From Fasciola hepatica (taxonomy: Eukaryota; Platyhelminthes; Trematoda; Plagiorchiida; Fasciolidae), in assembly GCA_948099385.1 (NCBI GenBank), contig CANUEZ040000129.1, forward strand, positions 2,976,001 to 3,040,000: a stretch of 64,000 bases of DNA. Reading direction: 5' to 3'. The translations under genes and the position numbers were made by a program. Of the stretch, positions 23,882 to 34,723 are shown piece by piece (the stretch's first letter is position 1; each line of letters begins with the position of its first letter). Below the pieces are notes generated by a model, which saw nothing but the letters and a program-made list of their open reading frames with translations, did not search any database and was not told the origin of the DNA.

Positions 23882-24299
23882 CAGCGGTTGCTATTTCCAT
23901 CTGGTTTGCAATTTCAGATCAATATTGTTTACGGTCATTCCTCGCATAGCGCGTAGCTTCGCGGCGAAGGTTGTGGTAATCGGATGAATTACAGAGTCTC
24001 GCGTCCCTAGCCTCAGCGCAGCGGTTAGGGTACTCGCAGCGATCCAACCTATTTTCTTCCGCTTTGTTTTGCCTAGCTGTTCAACGGAGGCCTTGGCGAT
24101 GGACACTTTCAGCCCCGACCACTGCCCATGTACGCTGCCATTCACGTCGACCACAGCAAGCCCGGATGAAATTGCATTTGACAGGACTTGAACGTTGCCT
24201 GGGATTGTTAACTTAGAAGTATTTACTCTGTAGTGAGGTCGAGATTCTTTGCCGTACTGAAAGGTGAAGCTTGAAGCAGGCGCATACCAGTGAGTGATC

Positions 24300-25271
24300 C
24301 GTGCCACTGGCGTTTCCCGTTACGCTGCCCCGGTATGTCCGACAGTGTTCAACCGATAACGTCCAACGAGAACGCGCCAAGACGTAGAGGATTTAATGCG
24401 CTATCCTACCGTCCAAGTCAGCAGGCGTCTTTTTGGGTGCTGGAAGCGGTATTGGTGACGATCAGCCAATTGACGTCTGCAAACGTGACCAGGTGGTCAC
24501 CATTTCTGCATAGATCGCCGAGGCCGAATTTCCCCAGTATATGTTGGATATACCCGTATGCTGGTTCCGTGCGGACGTTTTAGCCTTCTGCAATTATCAG
24601 GTTTTTGCGCCCGGGAACCCGATCGGCTGGATTCCGAAGTTCATTGTAGAAGGCACCTTCAGTGGTCGGCTCAGCATGTGGCGTTTGGACGAAGAATGCA
24701 ATCATGGTTACGTTAAACGGAGTGCTCCAGAACTGTCCCATGGCAATTCTTGGTTCTCAAGAGATCAGGGGCGTTATGAACTCGACTGTTCATTATGATC
24801 ACAACTCCATGAAACCCGAGACTGTGGTACATCCAGTAAAATGCATCCGTTCGAGGGACTTGAATGTTGGCTGCCGGAGTTGAGTAGGTGTACTTCAGAT
24901 AGACAAGCTACGTCTACTCCGTAGCTGTACAGTGTGTGCATGGTGATAAACTGGCTACCTGTATCTAGGAAAGTTCTCACGTTCCAGCAGGCTACATGCA
25001 CTTGTGCCTTTGTGTTCAGGTTTGGATTCCCAGCTCTTGTTTGAGTCGCCCCGGTGACTGGGGGAACACAAGGCGCATCGCGTACCGCGGACACTGTAGC
25101 ATAATCAGAGCTAACTGTAGAGACGAAGTTCACGAAAAGACTCGGGTGCAGTGTACGAAGTGGCATACCCAGCGCCACTCGGCTATCATTATAGGTGGCA
25201 CCGCTAACCCATGCACAGCCGAGTGTTACTTGCCGGGCTACAGAAAGTTCGTGTTTTGAGCCGGTGGCCAA
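24300..25271 (-). pseudogene. RTE family-2 endonuclease remnant
   Basis: The N-terminal piece (24774-25271) has the strands VACWNVRTFLDTGS and VDVACLSEVHLL with the catalytic glutamate. It then runs out of frame, but the next part (about 24750-24300) still shows HILGKFGLGDLCRNGD and LVTFADVNWLIVTNT in another frame. These are typical of the C-terminal half of such nucleases. The order is complete but the gene is split by frame changes. Confidence 0.65.
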
Positions 25272-25622
25272 TCAAACGGCTCATACGCCTTTTGGACGGT
25301 GGTGTACCAACCCAGGACATTCAACGCGTCCAAGCGACCTCAGTGCATAGCTGCCGGTGACTCTCTAGAAGCTTGCTCTCCAATCGGTAGAAATGACCAT
25401 GACCCAGGGGTCCATGTAACCCTGTTGATTGGACGAATTCCTTTGGTAGCCGTTTGATCCAACAGACGTCCCCCGCCTTTGCAGGAGTATGTCTTCGCAC
25501 GCTGGGCGCCGCCTCGCCGAGGGTTTTAGCCTTTGGTTACCCTCAACCTGGTTTGGCCAGCCAGCAGCGTGGTTTGCCGGGGTGAGACAGTTGGTGCGTG
25601 CCTCAGCTTCGTGAAGCCACAA

Positions 25623-26104
25623 GTGGTAGTTAGTAAATGTTGGAAATCAAGAAGAAAGATACCCCAGGGTACAAGACAGTCAGTGACTTATCTCAGATAC
25701 CCCATACATCAGTGAGAACCGTTGCACCTTGCAAGTGCAAGGGAAACTGGGCATAACTTGGTCAAAGCCACAAATCCCCTGACCTGGCATAATGTAAAAT
25801 TCAAAGTGACAGCATGGGGATTTTTCACCGAAAGAAAGGGGTGCTTAAGGGCACCCATGGGCAGGCATACATTTTAGACATCAAGTACGCTAATCAAAAG
25901 CGGCACAATTGTCTGCAGCACGATCAGGTGCGAGTTTCGTGCGGTAGGTTGCGACAAATTTCAGAGCAAATACACACCTGTAGGCCCCCTTTTCCGTTTT
26001 TATTGGTCTTAAAATAGCCGCTGACTCAGTTGACCGCACAGCTACCTGGTGCTGCTTCCTTCTCGAGGGTTACTAAAACAATTCATTTTCATCACCAAGT
26101 CAAC
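25623..26104. other. No recognisable gene
   Basis: The spacer between the family-2 RTE element and the next SINE shows no motif or repeat that I can name. Confidence 0.45.
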
Positions 26105-26400
26105 ATTTTTTTATTACATGCTCGCGCATGAGTGTAGTGAAAGGGGTATATACCCCAATTCCACGAAAGACCACTGCACTATTAGGAATACCCGGCAACC
26201 ATACTATGAGACGTGGAGTGGAGAACCATATAAAATCCTTATAGGTCAGGCGTGGTAATGATCCGGACAACAGTGAGGATTTCCGTCTACCACCAAAGTA
26301 ACCGGTGATAACGTGGATTTAAACGTCTGATCTCCGAGGTGGTAATCGAACGCTCTAAACCACTCGACTACCACCGGTCTACATAAGGCGGTAACAGAGA
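26105..26400 (-). repeat. tRNA-derived SINE, near full length
   Basis: Read on the minus strand the head is GGTAGTCGAGTGGTTTAGAG (box A-like, Leu/Ser-type) followed by ACGTTTAAATCC (decayed box B). The body has CTCCACTCCACGTCTCA and GGGGTATATACCCC. The 3' end is CTCATGCGCGAGCATG then AATAAAAAAA. This copy gives the clearest view of the head-to-tail organisation of the family. Confidence 0.8.
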
Positions 26401-26579
26401 TTCTATCTCGACAAACGAAAACACTGCAGCGGAAAATCAGTACATCGTACATCCAGAAAGAATCGATTTAGCTAGTCGGATGCCCCCACGAAACTCGCAC
26501 ACGCAGTAGTGACCGCACAGAGATAACTTGGGCATCTGTCGCTTGAAGAGAAAAAATTTTCTGAACACTGAAGAGTGCT

Positions 26580-26661
26580 ATATGTATACATATAATGTGA
26601 TTCTTTATACATATATATATATATTATATATATATTACATACATATATATTATATATATTA

Positions 26662-26697
<36 letters not shown>
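26580..26697. repeat. Compound TA-rich microsatellite
   Basis: Runs of TA are separated by ATTATA and ACATAC steps. It is largely self-complementary. It sits between two SINEs in opposite orientations. Confidence 0.9.
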
Positions 26698-26703
<6 letters not shown>

Positions 26704-27044
26704 GGACGAAATTTCCCCGTCCGTAGGCTTTCATAAATTAAGTACACAGCATCAGTAGTTTTAACTGCTTCATCTTAGCTTTTTTCCTTTCACTTCAATT
26801 ATCATTCAGAGGAAGTCCCGGCCACTAGCATCACGAATATTGCCTCAGGAGATATAACACTGAAGTCAGTGGCATGAACGTTGCGTACTGTGCTCATAAA
26901 AATCACGTGAATCCTTTTGCTGTTTTTAAAAGCACCGAAATTACGGAAACCTCAAGAAAAAAAGTGAGAAAATCCAAAAACAATTTTTGATTGATATAAA
27001 CAAGTTCTTATGTCTTATTGAATTTTCATCCCTTTTTCCTCCTG

Positions 27045-27315
27045 TTGTCCTGCTGGTACCATCGGTGGTGGTCCAGCGGTTTACAGCATCTGATTATCAC
27101 CTCAGAGACCAGAAGTTACTTCAGTGGCAGACAGTATTCTACTGTCGTCCGGCTCGTTACCACACCTGACCTATTGGGGCCTCAAGTTGTTCTCCATTCC
27201 AAGTCTCGGGGTCTGGTTTCCGGTTATTCCTGATAGTGCAGTGGGCTTTTGTGATTATGAGGTATATACCTCTTCCGCTGTACTCATGCGAAAGCATGAA
27301 ATAAAAAAGGCTGAT
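27045..27315 (+). repeat. tRNA-derived SINE, near full length
   Basis: The head is GTGGTCCAGCGGTTTACAGC, followed by the shared body (CTCCATTCCAAGTCTCGGGG; GAGGTATATACCTCTTCC). It ends in CTCATGCGAAAGCATG and AAATAAAAAA. It is in opposite orientation to the copy at 26.1 kb. Confidence 0.8.
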
Positions 27316-27439
27316 GTACAACATAATGGTGGTGATAATAAAAACAATAAATATTATTATGATATCCATCACAAAACCCTTTTACAAAGTATCGAATTTT
27401 ATTAATCTGTTTCCAAAAACTCTCACTCCCATTGTTCAG

Positions 27440-27945
27440 AAGAGTACTGCCTCCTCCAACTCGAATCCCGTTAGAAGAGTAAACGGAGCGAAATACATAG
27501 GAGCAAAGCCGTTTTTGGCTTACTGGGACTTCATGAATCTGAATTTATTGCTGATTCGACGAGGGCGGACAATACATGGCGCATCGGCGATTGGAGCGTC
27601 TGAAGCTCGTATTGGTGAGGAACAGATGATGGTCAGAGAATAGCACTAAAAGACGTTCCCGGTTTTTCGAACGACAGGAATCTAGCCCAAATGCGCCTCG
27701 TCCGATGACAGTCGACCTACTGTAGCACTCATATTTCCTGCCAAAATCACATCCGCCCGGCTGGCTTTGAGTAAGAGGTCGAGTAGCTTTTGGCGAAAAT
27801 CATCTATGGTTGAAGTTGGGCTGTCATCTGTGAGTGCAAACGCAGAAACGACAAGCTGTACCTATCAGGACGGCGACTATGCGTAACTCGTTGTCAACAG
27901 GGATCCAGTCTAACAGCCTGGCTTCAGTCCTCTCACTAAGAATTA
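27440..27945 (-). pseudogene. RTE family-2 endonuclease fragment
   Basis: On the minus strand it reads LSERTEARLLDWIPVDNELR, then after a frame change a region equivalent to the APT loop, then LAGNMSATVGRLSSDEAHLG (normally LAGDFNAQVG). The catalytic aspartate position in GDFNA has become GNMSA. It abuts the 3' end of the family-1 element at 27.95 kb, so a breakpoint or truncation lies at about 27945. Confidence 0.55.
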
Positions 27946-28221
27946 CTAGACGGATCTTTTGGACCCCAACCACGAAGACGTGAAGCACCCACTTTTCCTA
28001 AGTCTGCTGTACATTTCCTCATTCCTCGCTGCCACGCCATCTGTTGACCTCCACGTGGTTTCTTCCACTCCTGAAGATGAACGGAGAACAGGACGCGATA
28101 CGGTAGACGTCTGTTTGACATACGTAACACATGCCCAATCAACGAAGTCTACTAAGTTGGATACGCTGTGACAAAACATTCTCCGGATTAGTACCCAATA
28201 CTCGATTTCTGACCTCAGCAT
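27946..28221 (-). pseudogene. RTE C-terminal region
   Basis: Two overlapping frames share this end. One carries MIGHVLRMSNRRLPYRVLF followed by a GWGPKDPS-type motif; the other carries SSGVEETTWRSTDGVAA. The first resembles the conserved tail of RTE-type polyproteins, of unknown exact role. The need to use two frames shows an indel. It continues the RT block at 28325 after a further frame change. Confidence 0.6.
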
Positions 28222-28324
28222 TGCCTACTCGGCTAATCCACCCGATCTTAGCAATACTAAGTAAACATCGGTGGTCGAAAACCTCAAGAAGACGAATATC
28301 TTCAGCACGCAGACTCCGAGTTCC

Positions 28325-29458
28325 TCAACCATACAACAAAACTGGACGCACTGCTGCACAGTCTACATGACCTTTCAACTTCAGTGAGATATCAGGTCGA
28401 CGCCACAAGTGCTTCAGTCCAGCGTACACCCCTCGAGCTTTGGATATACGCGTACTCACCTCTACTACAGTGCTCCTATCGGTCGTCACGCTGCTGCCGA
28501 GGTAGGTGAAGTGTTCGACAACTGACAGCACCTCCCCATCGAGCATCAAGCTCGGAATCGTTGACGTCCAGTCCTGTAACATCACCTTGCACTTTGAAGT
28601 TGCAAAGCGCATGCCGAATGGAGCTACAACTCTCCCAAGTCTATCTAGTGCACGTTGAGCATGTTCCGTGCATTCGAACAAGCAAAAAACGTCGTCTGCG
28701 TAATCTAGATCACACAGCTTTCCACTATTTCCTAGTTCGACGCCTACATACTGAAGATTTTGCAGCGCACTCTCCATTATTTCGTCCATGAAGAAGTTGA
28801 ACAGGAATGGAGACATAGGACATCCCTGTCGAACACCACTGGTCGTTTCGAATCGACCGGATAGTTCACCGTAAGCTCTAACGCGGCCAGAAGTATGAGA
28901 ATACAATGATCTCAGTAGGTTCACGAACTTCTGAGGCATACCTTTTCGATGAAGAACACTGAAAAGCGCTGCTCGGTCAATTGAATCGAAAGCGTCTTTC
29001 AAGTCGAATAAAAGCATTATTGTCGGTCGGTGGTGCGTGTGACGCGTTTCAAGTAGTCTGCGAAGAGTAAAAATCTGGTCGATGCATCCTCGACCTGGGC
29101 GGAATTCAGCCTGCTGTTTGCGAGCATTCCTCTCGCGAACCGGTGTAAGACGGTGCGGCAGAATTGAGGCTAATACTTTGGTGACTATCGGAACTAAGCT
29201 AATCCCACGATGGTTACTACAGTCATTGCGTATTCCCTCCTTGAAGATGGGAACAATCAACGACTCACTCCATATTAACGGAATATGCTCTGCGTTCCAA
29301 ATGTCACGGAGGAAGGCGGTAAGTAATTTTATCAAAACATTCCCACCCAGTTTGAAAAGAACTGGGGGAAGTTCGTCGGGACCTACCGCTTTCCCCCGCC
29401 TTAGTAATCGAATGCATGACTCTACTTCTACTTCCGATGGGGGCTCAAGTGACACCAC
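28325..29458 (-). CDS. RTE reverse transcriptase domain (open for 377 residues)
   Basis: The block holds, in order: LRRGKAVGPDELPPVLFKLG (RT entry); SESLIVPIFKEG and NHRGISLVPIVTKVLASIL; FRPGRGCIDQIFTLRRLLE; LLFDLKDAFDSIDR with the first catalytic aspartate; TSGVRQGCPMSPFLFNFFMD; and LDYADDVFCLFE with the catalytic YADD. The thumb-like HFTYLGSSVTTD follows. All expected RT blocks and catalytic residues are present. The listed boundary at 29458 is a GTG and not a credible start: the natural polyprotein begins upstream in the endonuclease. It joins neither neighbour in frame, so the element is probably inactive. RTE-like by motif, with CR1-like relatives less likely. Confidence 0.8.
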   Translation of the reverse strand: MVSLEPPSEVEVESCIRLLRRGKAVGPDELPPVLFKLGGNVLIKLLTAFLRDIWNAEHIPLIWSESLIVPIFKEGIRNDCSNHRGISLVPIVTKVLASILPHRLTPVRERNARKQQAEFRPGRGCIDQIFTLRRLLETRHTHHRPTIMLLFDLKDAFDSIDRAALFSVLHRKGMPQKFVNLLRSLYSHTSGRVRAYGELSGRFETTSGVRQGCPMSPFLFNFFMDEIMESALQNLQYVGVELGNSGKLCDLDYADDVFCLFECTEHAQRALDRLGRVVAPFGMRFATSKCKVMLQDWTSTIPSLMLDGEVLSVVEHFTYLGSSVTTDRSTVVEVSTRISKARGVYAGLKHLWRRPDISLKLKGHVDCAAVRPVLLYG

Positions 29459-30162
29459 CCAAGGAGTCGCAGTTGTTGATACAGGAGTAACTACACTAGC
29501 GTGCGGCCAGCTAAACTGTTCCTTGAAGTATTCGGTTCAACGGTCAAGCCTTTGCTGTTTCTTATGGATGGGTTCTCCATTTCTATCGCAAATCGTTTCA
29601 GTGACCTGGATGCGCCTTTCACCGGTGTCACCAATAAGTTTGAACAGTCTTTGACTGATATCCGAAGCAGCTGCCACTTCCATTTCTTCGGCTACCCTGA
29701 CCCACCAATTTCCGCGATCATTCCTGAGGCTTTTCGTAACTTGCCCTTGCAGCTTTCTCCGCATCTTATTCATCTCCTTACGGTTCGAAAGCTGACGCTT
29801 TTGCTCCATTATACTCAGCGACTCTTGCGAGATCCAGTGTCTTTGATGGACATTATGATCTAGGACCGCAGGTGAAACCTGCTGCAACGTGCATCGCCTG
29901 TTTGATATGAGCCCAATGCTTATCTACATTACTGTTCGTCGTAGATCCTAGCTCATTTGCTAACTTTTGTTCATAACAGGTGCGTACTTCTGGATCACAC
30001 ATACGTCGCACGGCTAATCGGGTTTGCGGTTTGCGACGATGACCATGGAGCTGGAGAGATAATCGCATTAAAACTAAGGCATGGTCCGACTCTACTTACA
30101 TGGATCAGTAAGATCTACAGTTCTGAACAGAACTGCGCCATCGGTAGCTTACGGCGATATGA

Positions 30163-31032
30163 TCAATTTGACTCAAAGTACCATGTCGCTGTGCGACGCG
30201 AGCTGTGTCGGAAATTTGTGCTAGACAAGAACAATCGATTGTCTGTACAAAACTGAAGCCTATCCCCGTTATATGTACGCTCAGTGGGTAAAGCACAACG
30301 CTTACCTAAACAGGTTTCTGACACACTAAGTTTGCCAACTTGTGCATTGAAGTCACCAGCTAGCACTACAATGTCAGAACCTTTACTGCTGCAAACGACA
30401 GTGGCGAGGGCATCATAGAACTCATCTTTCTGCAAGTCTGAGCTGCAGTCCGTTGGGGCGTACGCCGAGATCACAAACAAATTACGCTTAATACAACTAT
30501 CCTTTCGAACGCCGACTGACCCTTGAAGTCTCACAGCACATAAACGACTATTAACCGGGATCCAGTCTAAAAGGGCAGCCTCAGCCTTGTCAGTCAAGAC
30601 TATTCCTACACCACGTTGACCCGCCGCTCGAGCTACTTCGTCTCCTGAAGTGTGCAGAATATACCTCGATGAGATACCAAGAGCAGTTAGTTGAGTTACA
30701 CTTCTCGAATCCTGTATACGCGTTTCACTTGAGCAGCAGACATCAATCTTCAGAGAATCTATTGTGAACGCTAGGCACGCCTGCTGACCAACCTGCATGA
30801 GTGTACGCACGTTGAAGGAGCCGAGATTCAAAGGCTGACGAGGCTTGAGAAAATGTGAGCATTGAGATTGAGGATTATTCCCGACACTATTTGATGGTGA
30901 ATCGTTGCGAGTATCGATCGTGTTATCAGTGGGAGCATTATGGGTGGATAGATGGGGCAAAGAGGGGTGGTTAGGGACAGAAGACAAAGGTTGAATACAA
31001 GAGGGAACTCTGAGCAGTAGCCCACTTATCAC
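30163..31032 (-). CDS. RTE APE-type endonuclease domain (open for 289 residues)
   Basis: After a Ser/Asn/Pro-rich leader of about 70 residues come LGSFNVRTLMQVGQQACLAF and VCCSSETRIQD (catalytic glutamate). Further on are GVGIVLTDKAEAALLDWIP, ISAYAPTDCSSD and VVLAGDFNAQVGKL (catalytic Asp/Asn). The last strands (SQIDHIAVSYRW) are in another frame just downstream, so the domain is nearly but not fully intact. This enzyme would nick genomic DNA for target-primed reverse transcription in the nucleus. The upstream boundary is a GTG, and the true start is uncertain. Confidence 0.75.
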   Translation of the reverse strand: MISGLLLRVPSCIQPLSSVPNHPSLPHLSTHNAPTDNTIDTRNDSPSNSVGNNPQSQCSHFLKPRQPLNLGSFNVRTLMQVGQQACLAFTIDSLKIDVCCSSETRIQDSRSVTQLTALGISSRYILHTSGDEVARAAGQRGVGIVLTDKAEAALLDWIPVNSRLCAVRLQGSVGVRKDSCIKRNLFVISAYAPTDCSSDLQKDEFYDALATVVCSSKGSDIVVLAGDFNAQVGKLSVSETCLGKRCALPTERTYNGDRLQFCTDNRLFLSSTNFRHSSRRTATWYFESN

Positions 31033-31095
31033 TACCTACCCCGCTCGATGCAATGGGCAGCGCGGTCCTGATTATCCTGCGCGACGACCGATGCA

Positions 31096-31735
31096 GTATG
31101 GAATTCTTTGTATTCGAATGGTTCGTTCATCTCTTCTGATAAACTTTCTAGGGTAACTGGAACAAGACAACGAGCTACGGTCCCATTTAGTAGCTAGCCA
31201 CACTTGCCACATCACAGTACCGCCAGACGATTTGTGCGGTATTTAGAATGGGGCGCAAAATCCCGCCACATCCTTCAGCGCCGCCTCTGATCGTCTATGA
31301 GTAGATTCTTGTCGCTCGGAAAACTGGGAACAGTTTTTGGCCTGGTGTTCAGACCATCGCCTGTTCATCGTAAGTACGAACTTCAGACGCTCCAATATAT
31401 TGAACGCCACGTGCCACCCACCCTCTTCGAACCAGCAGTAGACCCGCACCGACCACATTGCTATAAGCCACAAATGGCGGAATTGCAAATATCATCATCA
31501 TCGTCATCATCGAACAGCGCTAAACAGCAGGGCAAGCCCCACTGACCACTGCCTTTCTTACCATAGTGAAAGTAGAACTAGAAGAATGATTTAACAAGAT
31601 GGGCAAGGAGTGGACCAACACGGATAGCATACAAACGCCCAAGTGGCCAACACACGGAATACACAGTGTAACTGTACAAACGCGCATTAGTCAATCACTC
31701 TGATTTGAAGAAAGCGACAACACGATCGCCACCGT
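31096..31735. other. Spacer between two RTE copies
   Basis: No named feature. A short ATC/GTC trinucleotide run lies near 31489-31511. Copies 1 and 2 of the RTE family lie on each side in the same orientation. Confidence 0.45.
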
Positions 31736-32603
31736 TTACGGTTTGCTGCCGTATTCTTCAGTGTCTCCAGTCAATTGGTTGAAGGATCTTCTGGGTCCTA
31801 ACCACGAAGATGTGAGGCACCCACTTTTCCTAAGTTGGATGACCATTTTCTCATTCCCCACTGCTCTGTCATCTGTTGACCTCCACGTGGTTTCTTCTAC
31901 TCCTGAGGAGGAAACGGGACAAGGTACGGCAGACGTGTGTTTGCCATATGCAACACGTGCCCCAACCAACAAAGTCTGTTAAACTGGATACGCTGTGATA
32001 GAATATTCTCTGAACTAGTATCCAATACCCTATTTTTGACCACAGCTTTGCTCACTCGGTCATTCCATCAAATCCTAGCGATACTACGCAAATACCGATG
32101 GTCGAAAACCTCAAGACGACGAATATCTTCTGCACGCAGATCCCAAGTCTCGCAACTTTACAAAAAAACTGAACGCACCACGGCACGGTACGCACGACCT
32201 TTCAACTTCAGCGAAATATCAGATTAGTGCCACAAGTATTTCAGTCCAGTGTATGCCGCTTGAGCCTTGGATGTGCGCGTGCTCCCCTCTACTATCGTGC
32301 TGCCGAGGTAAGTGAAGCGGTCGACGGTTGTTAAAACCTCCCCATCGAGCATCAAGCTCGGAACCGTTGACCTCCAGTCATGTAACATTTTTTTACTCTG
32401 AAGGTTTAACACGCATTCCGAATGGAGATACGGCTCCTGTGAGCCTATCTAGTGCATGTTGTTCATGTCCCGTGCATTCGAACGATCAGACAAGGTCTCC
32501 GGCGTAAGTGAGGTTACATAGCTTCTCACCATTTGCTAGTTCGACATCCACATCCTGAAGATTTTGCAAGACATTGCTCATTATCTCGTCTATGACGAAG
32601 TTG

Positions 32604-33216
32604 CCTCCAAACGCCTCAGTATGGTCGGGGGTGGGTTTCTCAGGCTCCGAGATGGCTACTCCTCCTGAACGCCTCTCGAAATGCTCCCAAGTGACCGTGC
32701 GTCTCACACAGCCTCTGCTGAGGATGTCCGCCTTCTCGTGAAGGAGGTGTTTCCACTAAAGTGAGAGGACGAAACCGAATGCCCGGCGCTCTCCACCGGG
32801 TTGGCTGACTAGTAGTCAATTCTAAGGAAGATGGCTAAACCCTGATTCCAAACCAACCACGGGTGGCGTATGAGGCGTACAACGGTATGCTCACCGGCAT
32901 CTGTGGCGGAGAGGTGCCCCGGGCACCCAGGATGTTTGGCCCCATCCGAAGGGTGAATGAACCGAGGAATCAGTCACCGGTCCCCAGTGGGTTACGGACC
33001 CCACGTTTCGTCCCGCTGCCTTGTGGGATAAGCTTTGGATAGCTAAAGGCCCCGGTTGTGGATCCCTAAGAAAACCACCTTCTTTGGCTTGGGAAACCTG
33101 GCAGTATCGCGCTCACAAACAAATCATGGACTCGGACTATCTACCCCTCTCCTCCCCCTCCCCCCCCCCCCGATTGTACCATGTTTTGTTTGGCACACAG
33201 TCTGAAACCAGACAAG
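32604..33216. mobile_element. Unidentified 613-bp insertion in RTE copy 2
   Basis: Copy 1 of the RTE is continuous across this point (GAAGAAGTTGAACAGG). In copy 2 the left edge ends TATGACGAAGTTG and the right edge resumes with TATGAAGTTGAACAGG. This gives a 7-bp exact or 10-13-bp imperfect duplication. The insert is G+C-rich in its centre (CCCGGCGCTCTCCACCGGG hairpin near 32781), has a run of 12 C at 33160-33171, and has no open frame or poly(A) tail. The duplication fits a non-LTR or SINE-type insertion. The family is unknown. Confidence 0.55.
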
Positions 33217-34331
33217 TATGAAGTTGAACAGGAATGGAGAGATGGGACATCCTTGTCGAACATCGCCGGTCGTTTCGAATGGACTGGGTAGTTTTATTGT
33301 GACCCTTACGCGGCCAAAATTATGAGGGAAATGATCTTACGTACTTGTGTGGCGCACGATTTCGATGAAGAACACTGAAAAGCGCTGCTCGGTCAATTGA
33401 ATCGAAAGCGTCTTTCAAGTCGAATAAAAGCATTATTTTTAGTAGATGGTGTGTGTGTGTGTGACGCGTCTCAGGTAATTAGCGGAATCCGGCCTGTTGT
33501 TCGCGAGCGTTCCTCTCGCGAGCCCTTATAAGGCGATGCAGCAAAATCGAGGCTACTACCTTGGTGACTACCAGAATTAGGCTAATCTCATGATGATTAC
33601 CACAGTCAATGCGTATTCCCTTCTTGAAGATGATTGTAATCAATAACTCACCCCCATAATAGCGGGATAATTTCCTCCTTCCAGACGTCACGGAGCAAGG
33701 TGGTAAGTGATTTTATCAATGCATCACCATCCATTTTAGAAAAAACTGGATGGAGTTCGTCGGGACCGGCCGCTTTTCCGCTTTCTGATAGTCGAACGTT
33801 CGATTTTACTTCTACTTACGATAAGGGCTCAAGTGATACTCCCCAAGGAATCGCAGTTGTTGACGTCGGAGTAACTACGACAGCGCGCGACCAGCTAAGC
33901 CACTCTTTGAAGCGTTCGGCCCAACGGTCAAGCCTTTGCTTTTTATCATGAATAGGCTCTCCATTTCTATCGCATATGATTTTACTAACCGGGGTTCGAT
34001 GTCCACCGGCGTAGCGAATAAGCCTGAACAGTCTTCAACTGTTACCTGTAGCACCTGCTACTTCCACTTCTCCGGCCATGTTAATCCATCAATTTTTGCA
34101 ATCATTCCTAAGGCTTTTGTAGTTTGCCTTTGGAGATATCTTCTTACTTTATTCATTTTACAGTCCGAGGGCTGACCTTTTTGCTCCAATAGACTCATCG
34201 ACTCTTGAGAAATCGAGTGTCTTTGATGGACATTATGATCTAGGACCGCAGGTGAAACCTGCTGCAACGTGCATCGCCTGTTTGATATGAGCCCAATGCT
34301 CATCTACATTACTATTCGTCGTAGTCCCTAG

Positions 34332-34723
34332 TGCAACAGCAATACCGGAACTAGGGCCATAGTTTATTAATAAACGCACCACTACCCTATTGTTGTACTC
34401 ATTGTCTCTCTTTTATTGCTCTTTCGAGCCTGAACGTTGTCACCCCTCCTGTTCATGAATATTGATATCCCAACATCCTTCCCTTCCCTTTGATTCATAA
34501 CTGTCTATCCCTGGGACTCCTTGCGTTCAGCATGACTGTGAACTTTGCTTAATACATGCTTCTGCCCGGTCTCCGTCTTCGTGGTGCGCTTGTGCGTGGA
34601 GTGAACAGCTTGTTGGACGTCGGGCCAGTATCTGTTTACCAAGTACTAGTCGAGCTCAAATCGGACCCATTTCAGACCGATCGTCACCGCGACAATTCGC
34701 CCAGACCCACCATGTTCGCTACA
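34332..34723 (+). mobile_element. Probable solo LTR inserted in RTE copy 2
   Basis: The block begins TGCAACAGC and ends TTCGCTACA, so it has TG...CA termini. It is 392 bp long, close to the 379-bp BEL LTR, which begins TGTAACAGC and ends TTCGTAACA. The flanks are CCTAG on the left and CCAG on the right, a near-perfect short duplication. The equivalent point in RTE copy 1 (near 29953) is uninterrupted (TCCTAGCTCATTTG). No internal retrotransposon sequence is present. I infer a solo LTR of a BEL-related family, left by LTR-LTR recombination. Confidence 0.65.

Larger units (their letters stand above)
22150..25622 (-). mobile_element. RTE-type retrotransposon (family 2), full domain set but decayed
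   Basis: From right to left on the minus strand it contains: a GC-rich 5' region (25622 to about 25280); an endonuclease (25271 to about 24300); a linker with degenerate pieces; RT (about 23881-23096); and a C-terminal region (22963-22268). Each domain has stops or frame changes. Its RT and endonuclease resemble the pieces at 7.9, 9.3 and 27.4 kb. This is the most complete copy of family 2 here. No 3' tail is recognisable. Confidence 0.65.
27946..31095 (-). mobile_element. RTE-type retrotransposon, family 1, copy 1
   Basis: The minus-strand order is: 5' region near 31095; endonuclease (31032-30163); linker (about 30160-29460, with HQRHWISQESLS); RT (29458-28325); and C-terminal region (28221-27946, with GHVLRMSNRRLPYRV and WLGSKRSV/GWGPKDPS). 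The RT block is still open for 377 residues, which makes this the best preserved RTE in the window. The 3' untranslated region and tandem-repeat tail are absent at the 27946 junction. A decayed sister copy lies immediately upstream in the same orientation (31.7-35.9 kb). Confidence 0.75.

Noticed and set aside
29082..29654. 190-codon plus-strand frame
   Set aside because: It is antisense to the well supported RTE reverse transcriptase.
32715..32775. Hammerhead-ribozyme-like core (CTGAGGA, then GTCC...GGACGAAAC) in the 613-bp insertion
   Set aside because: The core is offset by an extra base before stem II, no stem I pairs next to the core, and the stem III/cleavage-site arrangement is not convincing.
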